Positions 14,775-23,315 of a DNA stretch of 24,089 bases are shown piece by piece. The notes beneath the pieces are model-generated. The model was not told the DNA's origin, ran no database searches, and saw only the letters and a list, made by a program, of their open reading frames with translations. How positions within the stretch are numbered: position 1 is the stretch's first letter; every line of letters begins with the position of its first letter. The DNA is from Anaerolineae bacterium (GTDB lineage: Bacteria > Chloroflexota > Anaerolineae > Promineifilales > Promineifilaceae), in the NCBI GenBank assembly GCA_028277515.1, contig JANQGC010000245.1:1-24089 (forward strand), read 5' to 3'. The position numbers were made by a program, and so were the translations under genes.

Positions 14775-15539
14775 ATGATTTTCACTGCTATCGCAGTCAC
14801 CTTGATTTTCATCACCGGTCTTATCGGCGGCCTTATTCCGACAAGGATTCCGGAGACAGAAAGCGGAAAACGCTTGTTAACCCTTGGTAATGCTTTGGCA
14901 GGTGGTATATTCTTTGGCGCGGCTCTGTTCCACCTTTGGCCTGATTCCCTCGAATTTATAGCAGATAGTTCACTAGCGACACCAATAACATTTCCTTTTC
15001 TCCTGGCCGCGGCCGGATTTTTGTTGGTGTTGTTTTTGGAGAAGGTGCTGCTAACCAGCGAGGATGTTGGGGCTATGTCCGCGAATCGAAACGCGTTTTA
15101 TCCCTATGTGCTGACATTGGTCCTGTCAATTCACTCGATAATTGCCGGTACGGCGCTGGGTTTGGAAGGTGATACACCGGATGGCGTGGCTCTGTTGATC
15201 GCGATATTAGCCCACAAGGCGTTCGCTGGGATTGCCCTGGGTATTTCTTTAAGCCGCGCTGGATTCTCCTACCGCAATCATATAAGCATCGTGGTGTTAT
15301 TTGCTTTGTCAACCCCTATGGGAGTTGTCATCGGCAATTTTCTTTCTTCTATACTGGAAAATGATATGACCCTTATTGTAGAGGGGATATTTGATGCAGT
15401 TGCTGCCGGTACGTTCCTCTATGTCGCACTGATGGACATTATTAGTGAAACTTTTGAGGAAGCAGGTGATCGGTGGGTCAAGTTTATTATGGTTATCCTT
15501 GGTCTCATTTTAATGCTGCTGCTGACTTTTATGGAATAA
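14775..15539 (+). CDS. ZIP-family divalent metal transporter
   Basis: A 254-residue membrane protein with eight helices. The helix-4 motif SIHSIIAGTALG (His120, Ser121) and the helix-5 motif AHKAFAGIALG (His147, Lys148) mark it as a ZIP carrier, which brings Zn2+ or related ions into the cytoplasm. Helix 5 has HK rather than the HE of bacterial ZupT. This resembles the animal ZIP1-3 subgroup, so the binuclear site of ZupT-like ZIPs is not complete and ion choice may differ. There is no long His loop between helices 3 and 4. ATG 14775 has AGGGAAG upstream. The regulator gene starts only 21 bp after its stop, so the two may share a transcript. Confidence 0.88.
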   Translation: MIFTAIAVTLIFITGLIGGLIPTRIPETESGKRLLTLGNALAGGIFFGAALFHLWPDSLEFIADSSLATPITFPFLLAAAGFLLVLFLEKVLLTSEDVGAMSANRNAFYPYVLTLVLSIHSIIAGTALGLEGDTPDGVALLIAILAHKAFAGIALGISLSRAGFSYRNHISIVVLFALSTPMGVVIGNFLSSILENDMTLIVEGIFDAVAAGTFLYVALMDIISETFEEAGDRWVKFIMVILGLILMLLLTFME

Positions 15540-15560
15540 AGTGGGACTTTATCTTTTCAA

Positions 15561-18500
15561 ATGATGACAGGTATGCAGCAGCTCAGTTTAAAACTGTTTG
15601 GCAGCTTCGCCGCATCGGTTTCCGGCAAACCTCTCACTCAATTTCGTTCCGACAAAACGCGGGCGCTGTTGGCTTACCTGGCCATGAATGGTGGACGGCC
15701 GTTTCGTCGTGAGACCCTGGCTGCTTTATTATGGCCGGAATGGCCCGATAATGAAGCCCGGCGAAATTTGCGCCAGACAGTACACCGGCTCCGACAAGCA
15801 TTCGCCTCTGAGGCGTCTGATTTAAGCAAGGACCTACTGCTGACAAGCCGCCAGACCATTCAAATCGACAACTCACTGCTGACTTTAGATGCCACTCAAT
15901 TTCAGCAGCATCTCCAAACGTACGAAGCCCACACCCATCCCAGATTGGAACAATGCCCCTCTTGCCTGGTTCACTTGCAGCAGGCGGCTGAGCTATATCG
16001 GGGCGAATTTATGCAAGGATTTGGCCTAAAAGATGCCTACCCGTTCGACGAGTGGCTCTACATGCAACGTGAACAATTGCAGCAGCAAATGCTAGAGCTG
16101 CTGGAACAATTAGCCCAGGCATTTGAGCAAAAAAGAGATTATAAAGAGGCGCAGCTTTATGCGAACCGCCAAGTTTTGATTGCCCCTTGGTATGAATCAG
16201 CACACCAAAGGCTCATGAAGCTCTTAATGCTGCAAGGACAACGATCAGCAGCACTGGCCCAATATGAAAGCTGCCGGCAGCTTTTGGAGCATGAATTAGG
16301 TGTAGAACCGGCAGCGGAAACAAAACATTTATACCGGCAGATAAAAGAAGGGAATATTGAGCCAAATGGTTCTTCCCAAACTGCCATTTATGGTTTTCCA
16401 ACTCAATTGACGCCATTTATCGGCCGCCAGCAAGAAATCGCTCAGATAATCAGTCACCTTGCCGATCCTTCTTGTCGAATTTTGACTTTACTCGGTCCAG
16501 GTGGCATGGGCAAAACGCGGCTCAGCATCAGAGTAGGGCAAGAGTTAAAAGCGGGCGGGCAGTATTATAGAGATGGTGCTTATTTTATACCTTTGGTCAC
16601 GGTTTCCGATGAGGTAATGTTGATCAGCACGCTCGCCCAACATTTGGGTCTGCGCCTAACGGGAGAAGGTACAGCCTGGCAGCAGCTGATAAATTATTTG
16701 CGTAAGAAAGAAATATTACTGGTATTGGACAACTTTGAGCAAATTGCGGATCATGCTGAACTATTGAGCGATTTGATTGCTCAAGCACCAGAAATCCAGA
16801 TTATAGTTACTTCTCGCCAACCATTAAATTTGCAGACGGAATGGCGGCAAATAGTCGGTGGGCTAGATTGCAGTCAGGGGGAGGAGTCTGAGGCTGTGCG
16901 CTTTTTTCGGCGCAGTGCCCGGCGCAGCATGCCTCAATTTCAAATGAGTGGGGAAGATGTTTCTGCCGTTCTCGCACTCTGCCGGTTGGTTGATGGCCTG
17001 CCTTTGGCCCTGGAGATCGCTGCTTCCTGGACACGCATGATGGACTGTTCTTCCATTCTGCGTGAAACACAAAAAAATCTGGATTTCTTGACTTCACCCT
17101 TTGACGACCTGCCGGAGCGGCATCAAAGTTTACGCGCTGTTTTGACCCAATCCTGGCAGCAACTGTCTGCCCATTTACAGCAAGCGTTGAGCCAGCTTGC
17201 ACACTTCGCCGGTGGCTTTACCTTGGAGGCTGCACTAGCCATAGTGCCTGAACTTTCATTACTGGACATCGCCACATTACTCGATCGCTCGCTGATTCAA
17301 TGGCTTCCAAACGGCCGCTACCAGATGCATGAACTATTACGGCAGTTTGCTGCCGGCAAGGAAGGGATAGAATCAACCGATTTCCAACAATCTTACAGTC
17401 AATTTTATTTAACCTTTCTTGCCGATCAAGAGGGCAAACTACTGGGTGGCGAACAGAAAGACGGTATCGAGACCATTCAGAAAGAGATAGATAACATCCG
17501 CCTATCCTGGCGATGGGCGATCGAACAAAAGAATACCAATGCCATCGACAGGGCTTTGAATGGGCTGGCCGCGTTTTATGAATTTCGAGGGTTGTATGAG
17601 GAAGGGCATACCCGGTTTGCAGACGCCATTTCGGTTGCTCCTTATACAGAGTTGGGTCATAGGCTGCGCATGGCTGAAGCGGTGTTCCGGCAGAAATTAG
17701 GAGATTTGAGGGGATCGGAAAGGCTTATCAACCAGGTCTTGGATTCAGGTGTTAAAGAGACAAGATTGGCTGCTTTGATCGCTTTAGCACGATTGTATGA
17801 GCGCAGCAGTCAATATGACCAGGCAGTTTCCGTGCTGGAAGAGAGCCTGGATTTGGCTGAACCCAATTCGCGGGAAGCTGCCCAGATCTGGACGATTCTC
17901 GGCGCTGTACATGCTTATAGAGGGCCAATGGAGGAGCGATTAGCGGCTCATGAGCGGGCGCTGGCCATTAATATGGCACTGGAAGATGATCTGCAAACAG
18001 CCGAATGCCACGTCATGCTCAGCATGATACATAAAGACAGTGGGGAGTATGACCACGCTATCGAGCACATGGAAAAAGCGCTTGATATTGCAGAGAGAAT
18101 GAATCACCGGGAAAACATCGGCCGTTTCAAGCAGAAGCTCGGCGTTATCCATTGGCGCAAAGATGACCTGGAAAGCGCTCAGACTTATTATGAACAAGCT
18201 TTAGCTGTTAGCCGGGAAATTAACCATATGCGGCTGATCACCATATGCTTAGGTTCTATTGGTGTTCTGGCCAAAAGACGGCGTGAGTATGGTAGCGCAT
18301 TGAACAACTACTGGCAGGCAGTTCGTCTCGCGGAAGAAATGGGCGACAAAGCAACCCATGCCGTCTATTTAGGCAATATTGGTAATGTGTATATGGATCT
18401 AGGCCAATATGAGAGAGCCATTGAGCACTTAAAACAAGCAGCCGACATTGACCGATCCATTGGTGCATTGGGCGGGGTTGCCCGTCACTCCGGAAATATC

Positions 18501-18965
18501 GGGGATAGCTTGAAGTTCCAGGGACTTTATGAACATGCATTACCCTATTTTGAAGGTGCAATTCCACACTTGCGAGAAATTGGAGCTAATTATTTTTTAT
18601 GTTGGGTTTTGGTTTCTTATGCTGAATGTTTATTTGAAGTTGGTCGAATATCAGAAGCACAAAAGGTAAATAGGGAGGGGGGCTATATTGCGGAGACGAT
18701 TGGACGTGATTACTATCATTTGATGAGCCTGCTCCTTGAGGAGCGCATGAGGGATGACAGTGCGGATAGGCAAAATTTGATGGAACGTTTTCAAACGTTG
18801 CGCGAAAAGTTCCCAGAACCGTTAATGCTGGCGGAGATTGATTTGGCATACTGGCAGACTACCGGTGAAGCGTCTGCCCAACAAGCGGCTGCTGATCGTT
18901 TCATGCGTCTTCATGAAGAGACAAAGATTATGCGTTATCATCCTAAGGCTGTTTCATTGAGGTAA
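15561..18965 (+). CDS. AfsR/SARP-like transcriptional regulator: winged helix + BTAD + NB-ARC ATPase + TPRs
   Basis: A 1134-residue cytoplasmic regulator. Domains: OmpR-type DNA-binding winged helix (~5-100, LSLKLFGSFAASVSGKPL); BTAD (~110-265, with DEWLYMQREQL and YESAHQRLMKLLMLQGQ); STAND/NB-ARC ATPase (~275-600) with Walker A GPGGMGKT (~312-319), Walker B LLVLDNFEQ (~385), sensor TSRQP and the GLPLALE motif (~477). TPR repeats follow from about 680 to 1030 (for example YDHAIEHMEKALDIAERM). Such proteins bind DNA when an inducer is sensed through the TPR/ATPase part; in actinomycetes relatives control secondary metabolism. Here the target is unknown. ATG 15561 is poorly supported by a ribosome-binding site; ATG 15573, just before QQLSLKL, is possible. 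It lies 21 bp after the ZIP gene and 52 bp before the response regulator. Confidence 0.92.
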   Translation: MMTGMQQLSLKLFGSFAASVSGKPLTQFRSDKTRALLAYLAMNGGRPFRRETLAALLWPEWPDNEARRNLRQTVHRLRQAFASEASDLSKDLLLTSRQTIQIDNSLLTLDATQFQQHLQTYEAHTHPRLEQCPSCLVHLQQAAELYRGEFMQGFGLKDAYPFDEWLYMQREQLQQQMLELLEQLAQAFEQKRDYKEAQLYANRQVLIAPWYESAHQRLMKLLMLQGQRSAALAQYESCRQLLEHELGVEPAAETKHLYRQIKEGNIEPNGSSQTAIYGFPTQLTPFIGRQQEIAQIISHLADPSCRILTLLGPGGMGKTRLSIRVGQELKAGGQYYRDGAYFIPLVTVSDEVMLISTLAQHLGLRLTGEGTAWQQLINYLRKKEILLVLDNFEQIADHAELLSDLIAQAPEIQIIVTSRQPLNLQTEWRQIVGGLDCSQGEESEAVRFFRRSARRSMPQFQMSGEDVSAVLALCRLVDGLPLALEIAASWTRMMDCSSILRETQKNLDFLTSPFDDLPERHQSLRAVLTQSWQQLSAHLQQALSQLAHFAGGFTLEAALAIVPELSLLDIATLLDRSLIQWLPNGRYQMHELLRQFAAGKEGIESTDFQQSYSQFYLTFLADQEGKLLGGEQKDGIETIQKEIDNIRLSWRWAIEQKNTNAIDRALNGLAAFYEFRGLYEEGHTRFADAISVAPYTELGHRLRMAEAVFRQKLGDLRGSERLINQVLDSGVKETRLAALIALARLYERSSQYDQAVSVLEESLDLAEPNSREAAQIWTILGAVHAYRGPMEERLAAHERALAINMALEDDLQTAECHVMLSMIHKDSGEYDHAIEHMEKALDIAERMNHRENIGRFKQKLGVIHWRKDDLESAQTYYEQALAVSREINHMRLITICLGSIGVLAKRRREYGSALNNYWQAVRLAEEMGDKATHAVYLGNIGNVYMDLGQYERAIEHLKQAADIDRSIGALGGVARHSGNIGDSLKFQGLYEHALPYFEGAIPHLREIGANYFLCWVLVSYAECLFEVGRISEAQKVNREGGYIAETIGRDYYHLMSLLLEERMRDDSADRQNLMERFQTLREKFPEPLMLAEIDLAYWQTTGEASAQQAAADRFMRLHEETKIMRYHPKAVSLR

Positions 18966-18979
18966 ATAAGATGGTCCGG

Positions 18980-19025
18980 TTGTTCATATCTAAAGCCGGT
19001 GCTAAGATGAAACGGATATGAACAA
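18980..19025 (+). promoter_or_regulatory. 11-bp inverted repeat enclosing the response-regulator start codon
   Basis: TTGTTCATATC (18980-18990) and its exact reverse complement GATATGAACAA (19015-19025) are separated by 24 nt. The ATG at 19018 is inside the second arm. As RNA, this would pair the start codon in a hairpin; as DNA, it could be an operator used for autoregulation. Confidence 0.5.
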
Positions 19026-19716
19026 TTATCGTGATATCTTACTGATTGAAGATGATCCGGCCGTTGCCCAAAGTTTGACTGATGGGCTGCAACAGGCGAA
19101 TTATCACGTGGTGTGGAAGGATAATGGGCGTGATGGGGTTGCCTACGCCCGCGAGCACCATCCCCACCTGATCATTCTGGACGTTCGCCTGCCGGACGAG
19201 ACAGGATTTGATGTGTGCCGGCGGATTCGCCAACTCAAAATGCACCAGCCTATTCTGATGCTGACCGCCAGGAGGGAAGAGGCGGATAAAGTGCTGGGAC
19301 TGGAAATGGGAGCTGATGATTATGTTACAAAACCTTACAGCCTGCGTGAATTGCTTTCGCGTATTCGCGCCTTGATCCGCCGGGCATATGGTGAATTGGC
19401 CGGCGCGGCCGGCAACCAGCTTTTTGCGGCCGACCTGGTAATTGACCTGGATAAAGGGGCTGTCTGGCGCGGGGATGAGCGCATTGAACTAACACCTATT
19501 GAACTGAGGTTATTCACCTATTTGGCCCGTCATCCTGGCCAGGCGCTGAGCCGCAGCCAATTGTTAAATGCTGTGTGGGGGACCTCGGCCGATATTGACA
19601 GTGAGCGCACCGTCAACGTTCACATTCGCCGTTTAAGGGAGAAGGTTGAGTTAGAACCAGGCAAGCCGAAACTCATTCTGACTGTGCCCGGCATTGGCTA
19701 TCGCCTCGTATCTTGA
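19018..19716 (+). CDS. OmpR/PhoB-family response regulator (orphan)
   Basis: A 232-residue two-domain protein. The receiver domain (1-120) has the acidic pocket E11-D12-D13, phospho-acceptor Asp55 in LIILDVRLPDETGFDV, the switch Thr in MLTARRE and the conserved Lys in DDYVTKPYS. The winged-helix DNA-binding domain (about 135-232) ends with RTVNVHIRRLREKVE and GIGYRLVS. It should be activated by phosphorylation and bind direct repeats. No histidine kinase is encoded nearby, so the sensor must be elsewhere or absent. Paired TGTAACC repeats just downstream point to the exporter genes as its target. ATG 19018 lacks a strong ribosome-binding site and is inside an inverted repeat. Confidence 0.93.
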   Translation: MNNYRDILLIEDDPAVAQSLTDGLQQANYHVVWKDNGRDGVAYAREHHPHLIILDVRLPDETGFDVCRRIRQLKMHQPILMLTARREEADKVLGLEMGADDYVTKPYSLRELLSRIRALIRRAYGELAGAAGNQLFAADLVIDLDKGAVWRGDERIELTPIELRLFTYLARHPGQALSRSQLLNAVWGTSADIDSERTVNVHIRRLREKVELEPGKPKLILTVPGIGYRLVS

Positions 19717-19765
19717 TTACAAAAATGTAACCTTTCCTTTCCGACCTGTAACCCGCCAATAACAT
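19717..19765 (+). promoter_or_regulatory. TGTAACC direct repeats (21-bp phase): candidate response-regulator site and exporter promoter
   Basis: TGTAACC occurs at 19726-19732 and 19747-19753, 21 bp start to start, i.e. two helical turns. An inverted half-site TTACA lies just before the first. TAACAT (19760-19765) could be a -10 box 6 bp after the second copy, placing that copy over the -35 position, the usual arrangement for OmpR-type activators. Confidence 0.5.
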
Positions 19766-19770
19766 AGACG

Positions 19771-19812
19771 AAACCTCCATGCTGCATACTGAATGTGCAT
19801 GGAGGTTTTTTT
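19771..19812 (+). terminator. Perfect 12-bp hairpin plus T7 that contains the adaptor gene's ribosome-binding site
   Basis: AAACCTCCATGC (19771-19782) pairs exactly with GCATGGAGGTTT (19797-19808) across a 14-nt loop, with seven Ts (19806-19812). By shape it is an intrinsic terminator after the response-regulator gene. The GGAGG (19801-19805) in its 3' arm is also the SD for ATG 19814, so it may act as an attenuator or as a translational lock. Confidence 0.75.
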
Positions 19813-19813
19813 A

Positions 19814-21112
19814 ATGCGTAAGACCATAATCATTATCAGCTTCATATTCATTATGGCCGCCATAAGCGCGGCGGCTTTGATGGCATCCCAATTTCGCATG
19901 GATGCCGGGGAGGAACCCCCGCCCAAACCGGTTACTGTAGCCGTTGGTAAGGGTGAGGTGACGCATACAGTCACGGCGCCAGGCCAATTGGTGGGAACAG
20001 AAGAGCGTATATTGGGGGTTGATCTGGACGGCCGTCTAATTGAACTCTCTGTTCGGCCGGGCAGCAGAGTAAAAACGGGGGATGTCATTGCTCGTATCGA
20101 CCCCACGCCTTACGAGAACGCCTTGGCCATGGCTGAAATCGATCTGGAAGAAGCCCAGGCCGCTTACCAACAGCAGTTGGCAGAAGCAGAATTAGCTGTA
20201 GCCGCGGGTGAAGCCCAGGTAGAAAGCACCCAGGCCCAGATTCCCTCACTTGCCGCCGCGGAGATCAATTTGCAGGCAGCCCGCGACAGAGAGTCCAGGG
20301 CAGCTTATGAATATCAAAAAGCGCAGGATCGAACCTGGGAACCACCAGAAGTGGTTGAAGCTTACCGCTTAGAGTGGGAGAGTACTGTACGCGACGTTGC
20401 TCTCTCTGAGGCGGAAGTCAATCGAATCCAGGCCCAACAATGGTCGGTCAGCCAGCAGGTAAATGCCTTATCAAGCAACGTGGCTCAAAGCGATTTACAG
20501 GCGCAATTCCTGGCGGAATCAGGGCTTGACCCCCGGCTCACATTGGCGGTTGAAGAGGCAGAAAAAAACCTGGACAAAACCATTATTGAAGCGCCGTTTG
20601 ATGGTGTGGTATTGCAAGTTTTCGCCCACCCCGGCCAGCAGCTTCCCGCTGGGGTTGATCTGGCGATGCTCACCGATCCGGACCAGGGGGAGGTGCGCAC
20701 GACGGTCATCGAAGAAGATTTATCCCTTGTAACTATTGGCCAACAGGCCGAGATTTATTTTGATGCACGACCTGATGTGCTGGTCGGTGGAGAAGTATCG
20801 CGCATTGTTCCCCAACGGGTGGAGGGAGAAGCGCGTCCCCTGTACTATGTTTTTCTGAGCTTGAATGATCCGTTGCCGGAAGGCGTTTTTCCGGGCATGA
20901 CCGCCGACGCTTCTTTGTTAATTGACCGGGCAGAAGATGTCCTGCGTCTGCCGCGCGCCCTGGTTGCCGCACGCTCTGATGACACCGCCACGGTGGAGAT
21001 TTGGCAGGATGGCCAAATCGTTTCTCGCGAGATTGAACTGGGTCTGCGTGGCGATGTTTTTACCACCATAACAGATGGTTTGGCGGAAGGGGACGAGGTG
21101 ATTGGTGAATAA
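19814..21112 (+). CDS. MacA/HlyD-type membrane fusion protein of an ABC exporter
   Basis: A 432-residue adaptor. ATG 19814 is chosen because GGAGG is 8 nt upstream; ATG 19793 would lack this. Residues 2-25 form a signal anchor (TIIIISFIFIMAAISAAALM). Next come the first barrel-sandwich half (GRLIELSVRPGSRVKTGDVI), a long Ala/Glu/Gln-rich alpha hairpin (about 95-250), the second half (APFDGVVLQVFAHPGQQLPA), a beta-barrel and a membrane-proximal domain. Such adaptors link a MacB-like ABC pump to the outside. No TolC-like outer-membrane channel is encoded nearby, which fits a monoderm cell. It is the first gene of a three-gene operon: its stop overlaps the ATPase start by 8 bp. Confidence 0.9.
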   Translation: MRKTIIIISFIFIMAAISAAALMASQFRMDAGEEPPPKPVTVAVGKGEVTHTVTAPGQLVGTEERILGVDLDGRLIELSVRPGSRVKTGDVIARIDPTPYENALAMAEIDLEEAQAAYQQQLAEAELAVAAGEAQVESTQAQIPSLAAAEINLQAARDRESRAAYEYQKAQDRTWEPPEVVEAYRLEWESTVRDVALSEAEVNRIQAQQWSVSQQVNALSSNVAQSDLQAQFLAESGLDPRLTLAVEEAEKNLDKTIIEAPFDGVVLQVFAHPGQQLPAGVDLAMLTDPDQGEVRTTVIEEDLSLVTIGQQAEIYFDARPDVLVGGEVSRIVPQRVEGEARPLYYVFLSLNDPLPEGVFPGMTADASLLIDRAEDVLRLPRALVAARSDDTATVEIWQDGQIVSREIELGLRGDVFTTITDGLAEGDEVIGE

Positions 21113-21830
21113 ATTGACCGGACTTGTATCAGAAAGCACTTCGGAAGTGACCCCCATTATCGTTGTCGATGGTTTGAGTAAAGAGTATGTCATGGGTGAG
21201 GGGATTGTATATGCCTTGAGAGAAGTCAGTTTCCAGGTGCCGGCAGGGACGTATTTAGCCCTCATGGGTCCTTCCGGCAGTGGCAAATCTACGCTTATGC
21301 ATTTGCTAGGCTGCCTCGATACGCCGACGAAAGGTCGTTATTTGTTGAACGGTCGTGATGTCAGCCATCTATCACGCAGTGAACGAGCGGATGTGCGCAA
21401 TGCGCATATTGGTTTTGTATTCCAATCTTTTAATTTACTACCGCGCGTGAGCACGCTGGAAAATGTGCTGCTGCCCTTACAGTACCGCCGGAAGGCGCAA
21501 GAAAACGGACAAGTCAGTGAAAAACAATTGGCCGAATCAGCCCTAAAGCAAGTCGGCTTGGGCGACCGATTCTCCCATAAACCAACCGAACTGTCCGGCG
21601 GCCAAAGGCAGCGGGTGGCCATCGCCCGCGCGCTGGTGACCAATCCGGATTTGATTTTGGCTGACGAACCTACCGGTAACCTGGACAGCCGCACGGGCGA
21701 GGAAATCTTAAATTTGCTGGCCGAATTGAACCAAAGCGGACGGACGATCATTCTCGTCACGCATGATGCCGATGTGGCCGCACGCGCAGAGACAATCCTG
21801 ACGATGCAAGATGGAGAGATTAGGTCGTGA
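21105..21830 (+). CDS. MacB/LolD-type ABC exporter ATPase
   Basis: A 241-residue ATPase. Motifs: Walker [11 protein letters not shown]-loop [11 protein letters not shown], signature [15 protein letters not shown], Walker [13 protein letters not shown] and switch His in LVTHD. The sequence type is that of the MacB/LolD/FtsE group, which drives mechanotransmission rather than classical translocation. GTG 21105 is preferred over TTG 21102 because a GAGG is then 6 nt upstream. The gene overlaps the adaptor gene by 8 bp and the permease gene by 4 bp (GTGA), so all three are coupled. ATPase and permease are separate proteins here, unlike the fused E. coli MacB. Confidence 0.93.
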   Translation: MNKLTGLVSESTSEVTPIIVVDGLSKEYVMGEGIVYALREVSFQVPAGTYLALMGPSGSGKSTLMHLLGCLDTPTKGRYLLNGRDVSHLSRSERADVRNAHIGFVFQSFNLLPRVSTLENVLLPLQYRRKAQENGQVSEKQLAESALKQVGLGDRFSHKPTELSGGQRQRVAIARALVTNPDLILADEPTGNLDSRTGEEILNLLAELNQSGRTIILVTHDADVAARAETILTMQDGEIRS

Positions 21831-23119
21831 TCGGTTTTAAAACGATGCGTACCGCTTTTGTAGGCATTAGCAGCAATGTGCTGCGCGCCGTGCTCACAAC
21901 GCTGGGCATCATCATCGGCGTGGCCTCAGTGATCAGCATGTTGGCCCTGGGGAATGGTGCGCGGGCAGCGGTGGAGGCCAATTTCCGCAACCTGGGTTCG
22001 GATATGGTGCAGATCAGCGTCAGCGAGAAAATCGAGCAAGGTGAAATGGTTCCTGTCGGCCAGATTCTCTCCTATGAGGAGGGGCTGCGCATGCCGCAGA
22101 ATGTGCCCCTGGTCAGGCAGGTCATTATGTCTATCAGCGGTGCAGGGAAGGTGCGTCACGGATTTAATGTCCTGGATATGCAGATCTCCGGTACGACGGC
22201 CGAGGGGCTGGATGTTCTGGCTGCCCAAGGTAACGCGCAGCCTCTTGATTGGCCTGATGGCGTACCGCTGAATGGAGCCGCTTTTCTGGGCAGCGGCCGC
22301 TTCTTTACCCCAGCCGAAGTTTTTTCGCATGCCGATGTTTGCGTGTTAGGCCAAAAAACGGCCGAACAGCTATTTGGCGGCGATCCGCCCCTGGAAGAGA
22401 CCGTGTGGGTGAACCGCCGAAAATGCCTGGTCATTGGGGTATTGACCGAACTAGAGGTGACCAACCCGGCCTTGCGTAACCAGATGCGTCCCAATGAAGC
22501 CTTTTATCTGCCGATCAGCACGGCGATCAATAACCTGTTTGATGAAGAACCGTCCGTACAAATCACGGCAAGGGTTAATGATGAGAGCCGTATGGGAGAA
22601 GCGCGGCAGCAAATTAGTGACTATCTGCGCGGGCGCCATAATGTCACGAAAGACGAAGTGGGCCAGTGGCGGGACGATTTCGAACTGACGACGCGCCAGG
22701 ACATATTAGGTGCCCAACAGCAAGCAGCGCGTACCTTCTCTTTCTTGCTGGCGGCTATGGCTGCGGTCTCTCTCGTTGTTGGTGGCATCGGCATTATGAA
22801 TGTGATGCTGGTCAGCGTCACCGAAAGAACGCGTGAGATTGGCGTACGCCTGGCCGTGGGGGCACGTCCAAGGGATATCGTAAGTCAATTTTTGCTGGAG
22901 GCGATCCTGATCAGCGGGCTTGGTGGTTTGCTGGGCATCGCTGTTGGCGTACTCAGCATTCCCTTAGTAGCCGGCATTAACCAGGGGGTTGCTTTGTTAG
23001 ATCCGTTGAGCATTCCCCTGGCTTTCGGTGTAGCCCTGCTCACGGGGCTTGCTTTTGGTTTATATCCGGCGCTGCGCGCGGCGCGGCTCGATCCGATTGA
23101 GGCGTTGCGTTATGAGTAA
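21827..23119 (+). CDS. MacB-type ABC exporter permease (MacB_PCD + FtsX)
   Basis: A 430-residue permease. It has one N-terminal helix ([20 protein letters not shown]), an extracytoplasmic MacB_PCD domain (about 45-290), and the FtsX region with three helices ([38 protein letters not shown] coupling segment, final helix and the [15 protein letters not shown] end). With the adaptor and ATPase it should form a MacAB-type pump for peptides, lipids or antibiotics; the cargo is unknown. The start is GTG 21827 within the GTGA overlap. No TolC-like gene follows. Confidence 0.93.
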   Translation: MIGFKTMRTAFVGISSNVLRAVLTTLGIIIGVASVISMLALGNGARAAVEANFRNLGSDMVQISVSEKIEQGEMVPVGQILSYEEGLRMPQNVPLVRQVIMSISGAGKVRHGFNVLDMQISGTTAEGLDVLAAQGNAQPLDWPDGVPLNGAAFLGSGRFFTPAEVFSHADVCVLGQKTAEQLFGGDPPLEETVWVNRRKCLVIGVLTELEVTNPALRNQMRPNEAFYLPISTAINNLFDEEPSVQITARVNDESRMGEARQQISDYLRGRHNVTKDEVGQWRDDFELTTRQDILGAQQQAARTFSFLLAAMAAVSLVVGGIGIMNVMLVSVTERTREIGVRLAVGARPRDIVSQFLLEAILISGLGGLLGIAVGVLSIPLVAGINQGVALLDPLSIPLAFGVALLTGLAFGLYPALRAARLDPIEALRYE

Positions 23120-23200
23120 ATTGTAGCGCGAGCTTTCCAGCTTGCGGCCGAAACAACCTTTCGACAAGCTCAAGACAGGCCTGGAAAGGTTGTTCAACAG
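23120..23200. repeat. Two short stem-loop repeats after the exporter operon
   Basis: The first, CGCGAGCT-TTCC-AGCTTGCG (about 23127-23147), has arms with one G-U type mismatch. The second, AACAACCTTTC / GAAAGGTTGTT (23152-23162 and 23184-23194), has perfect 11-bp arms and a loop containing TCGACAAGCTCAAGACAGG. The loop and the first stem look like short dispersed repeats common in environmental bacterial genomes (from memory, unverified). Neither has a T-run, so termination is possible but not clear. Confidence 0.5.
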
Positions 23201-23210
23201 GTTTCTTAAC

Positions 23211-23273
23211 AAGTGACAGTCACTTAAAAATAACATGTTTGAGGAAATGATGTATCAAAGTGACTGTCACTTT
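23211..23273. promoter_or_regulatory. Twin palindromes AAGTGAC-A-GTCACTT and AAAGTGAC-T-GTCACTTT
   Basis: Perfect palindromes at 23211-23225 (7-1-7) and 23257-23273 (8-1-8), with centres 47 bp apart, precede the gene at 23316. They are identical apart from the complementary centre base and outer base. This is the form of a dimeric repressor site (TetR- or MarR-like). A half-site AAAGTGACA recurs at 23884-23892 after the gene. A TATATA box lies near 23295-23300, but no good -35 partner was found. Confidence 0.65.
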
Positions 23274-23315
23274 ATAACCCAAGATTATTGTTTTTATATA
23301 TAAGGAGATGCTGTA

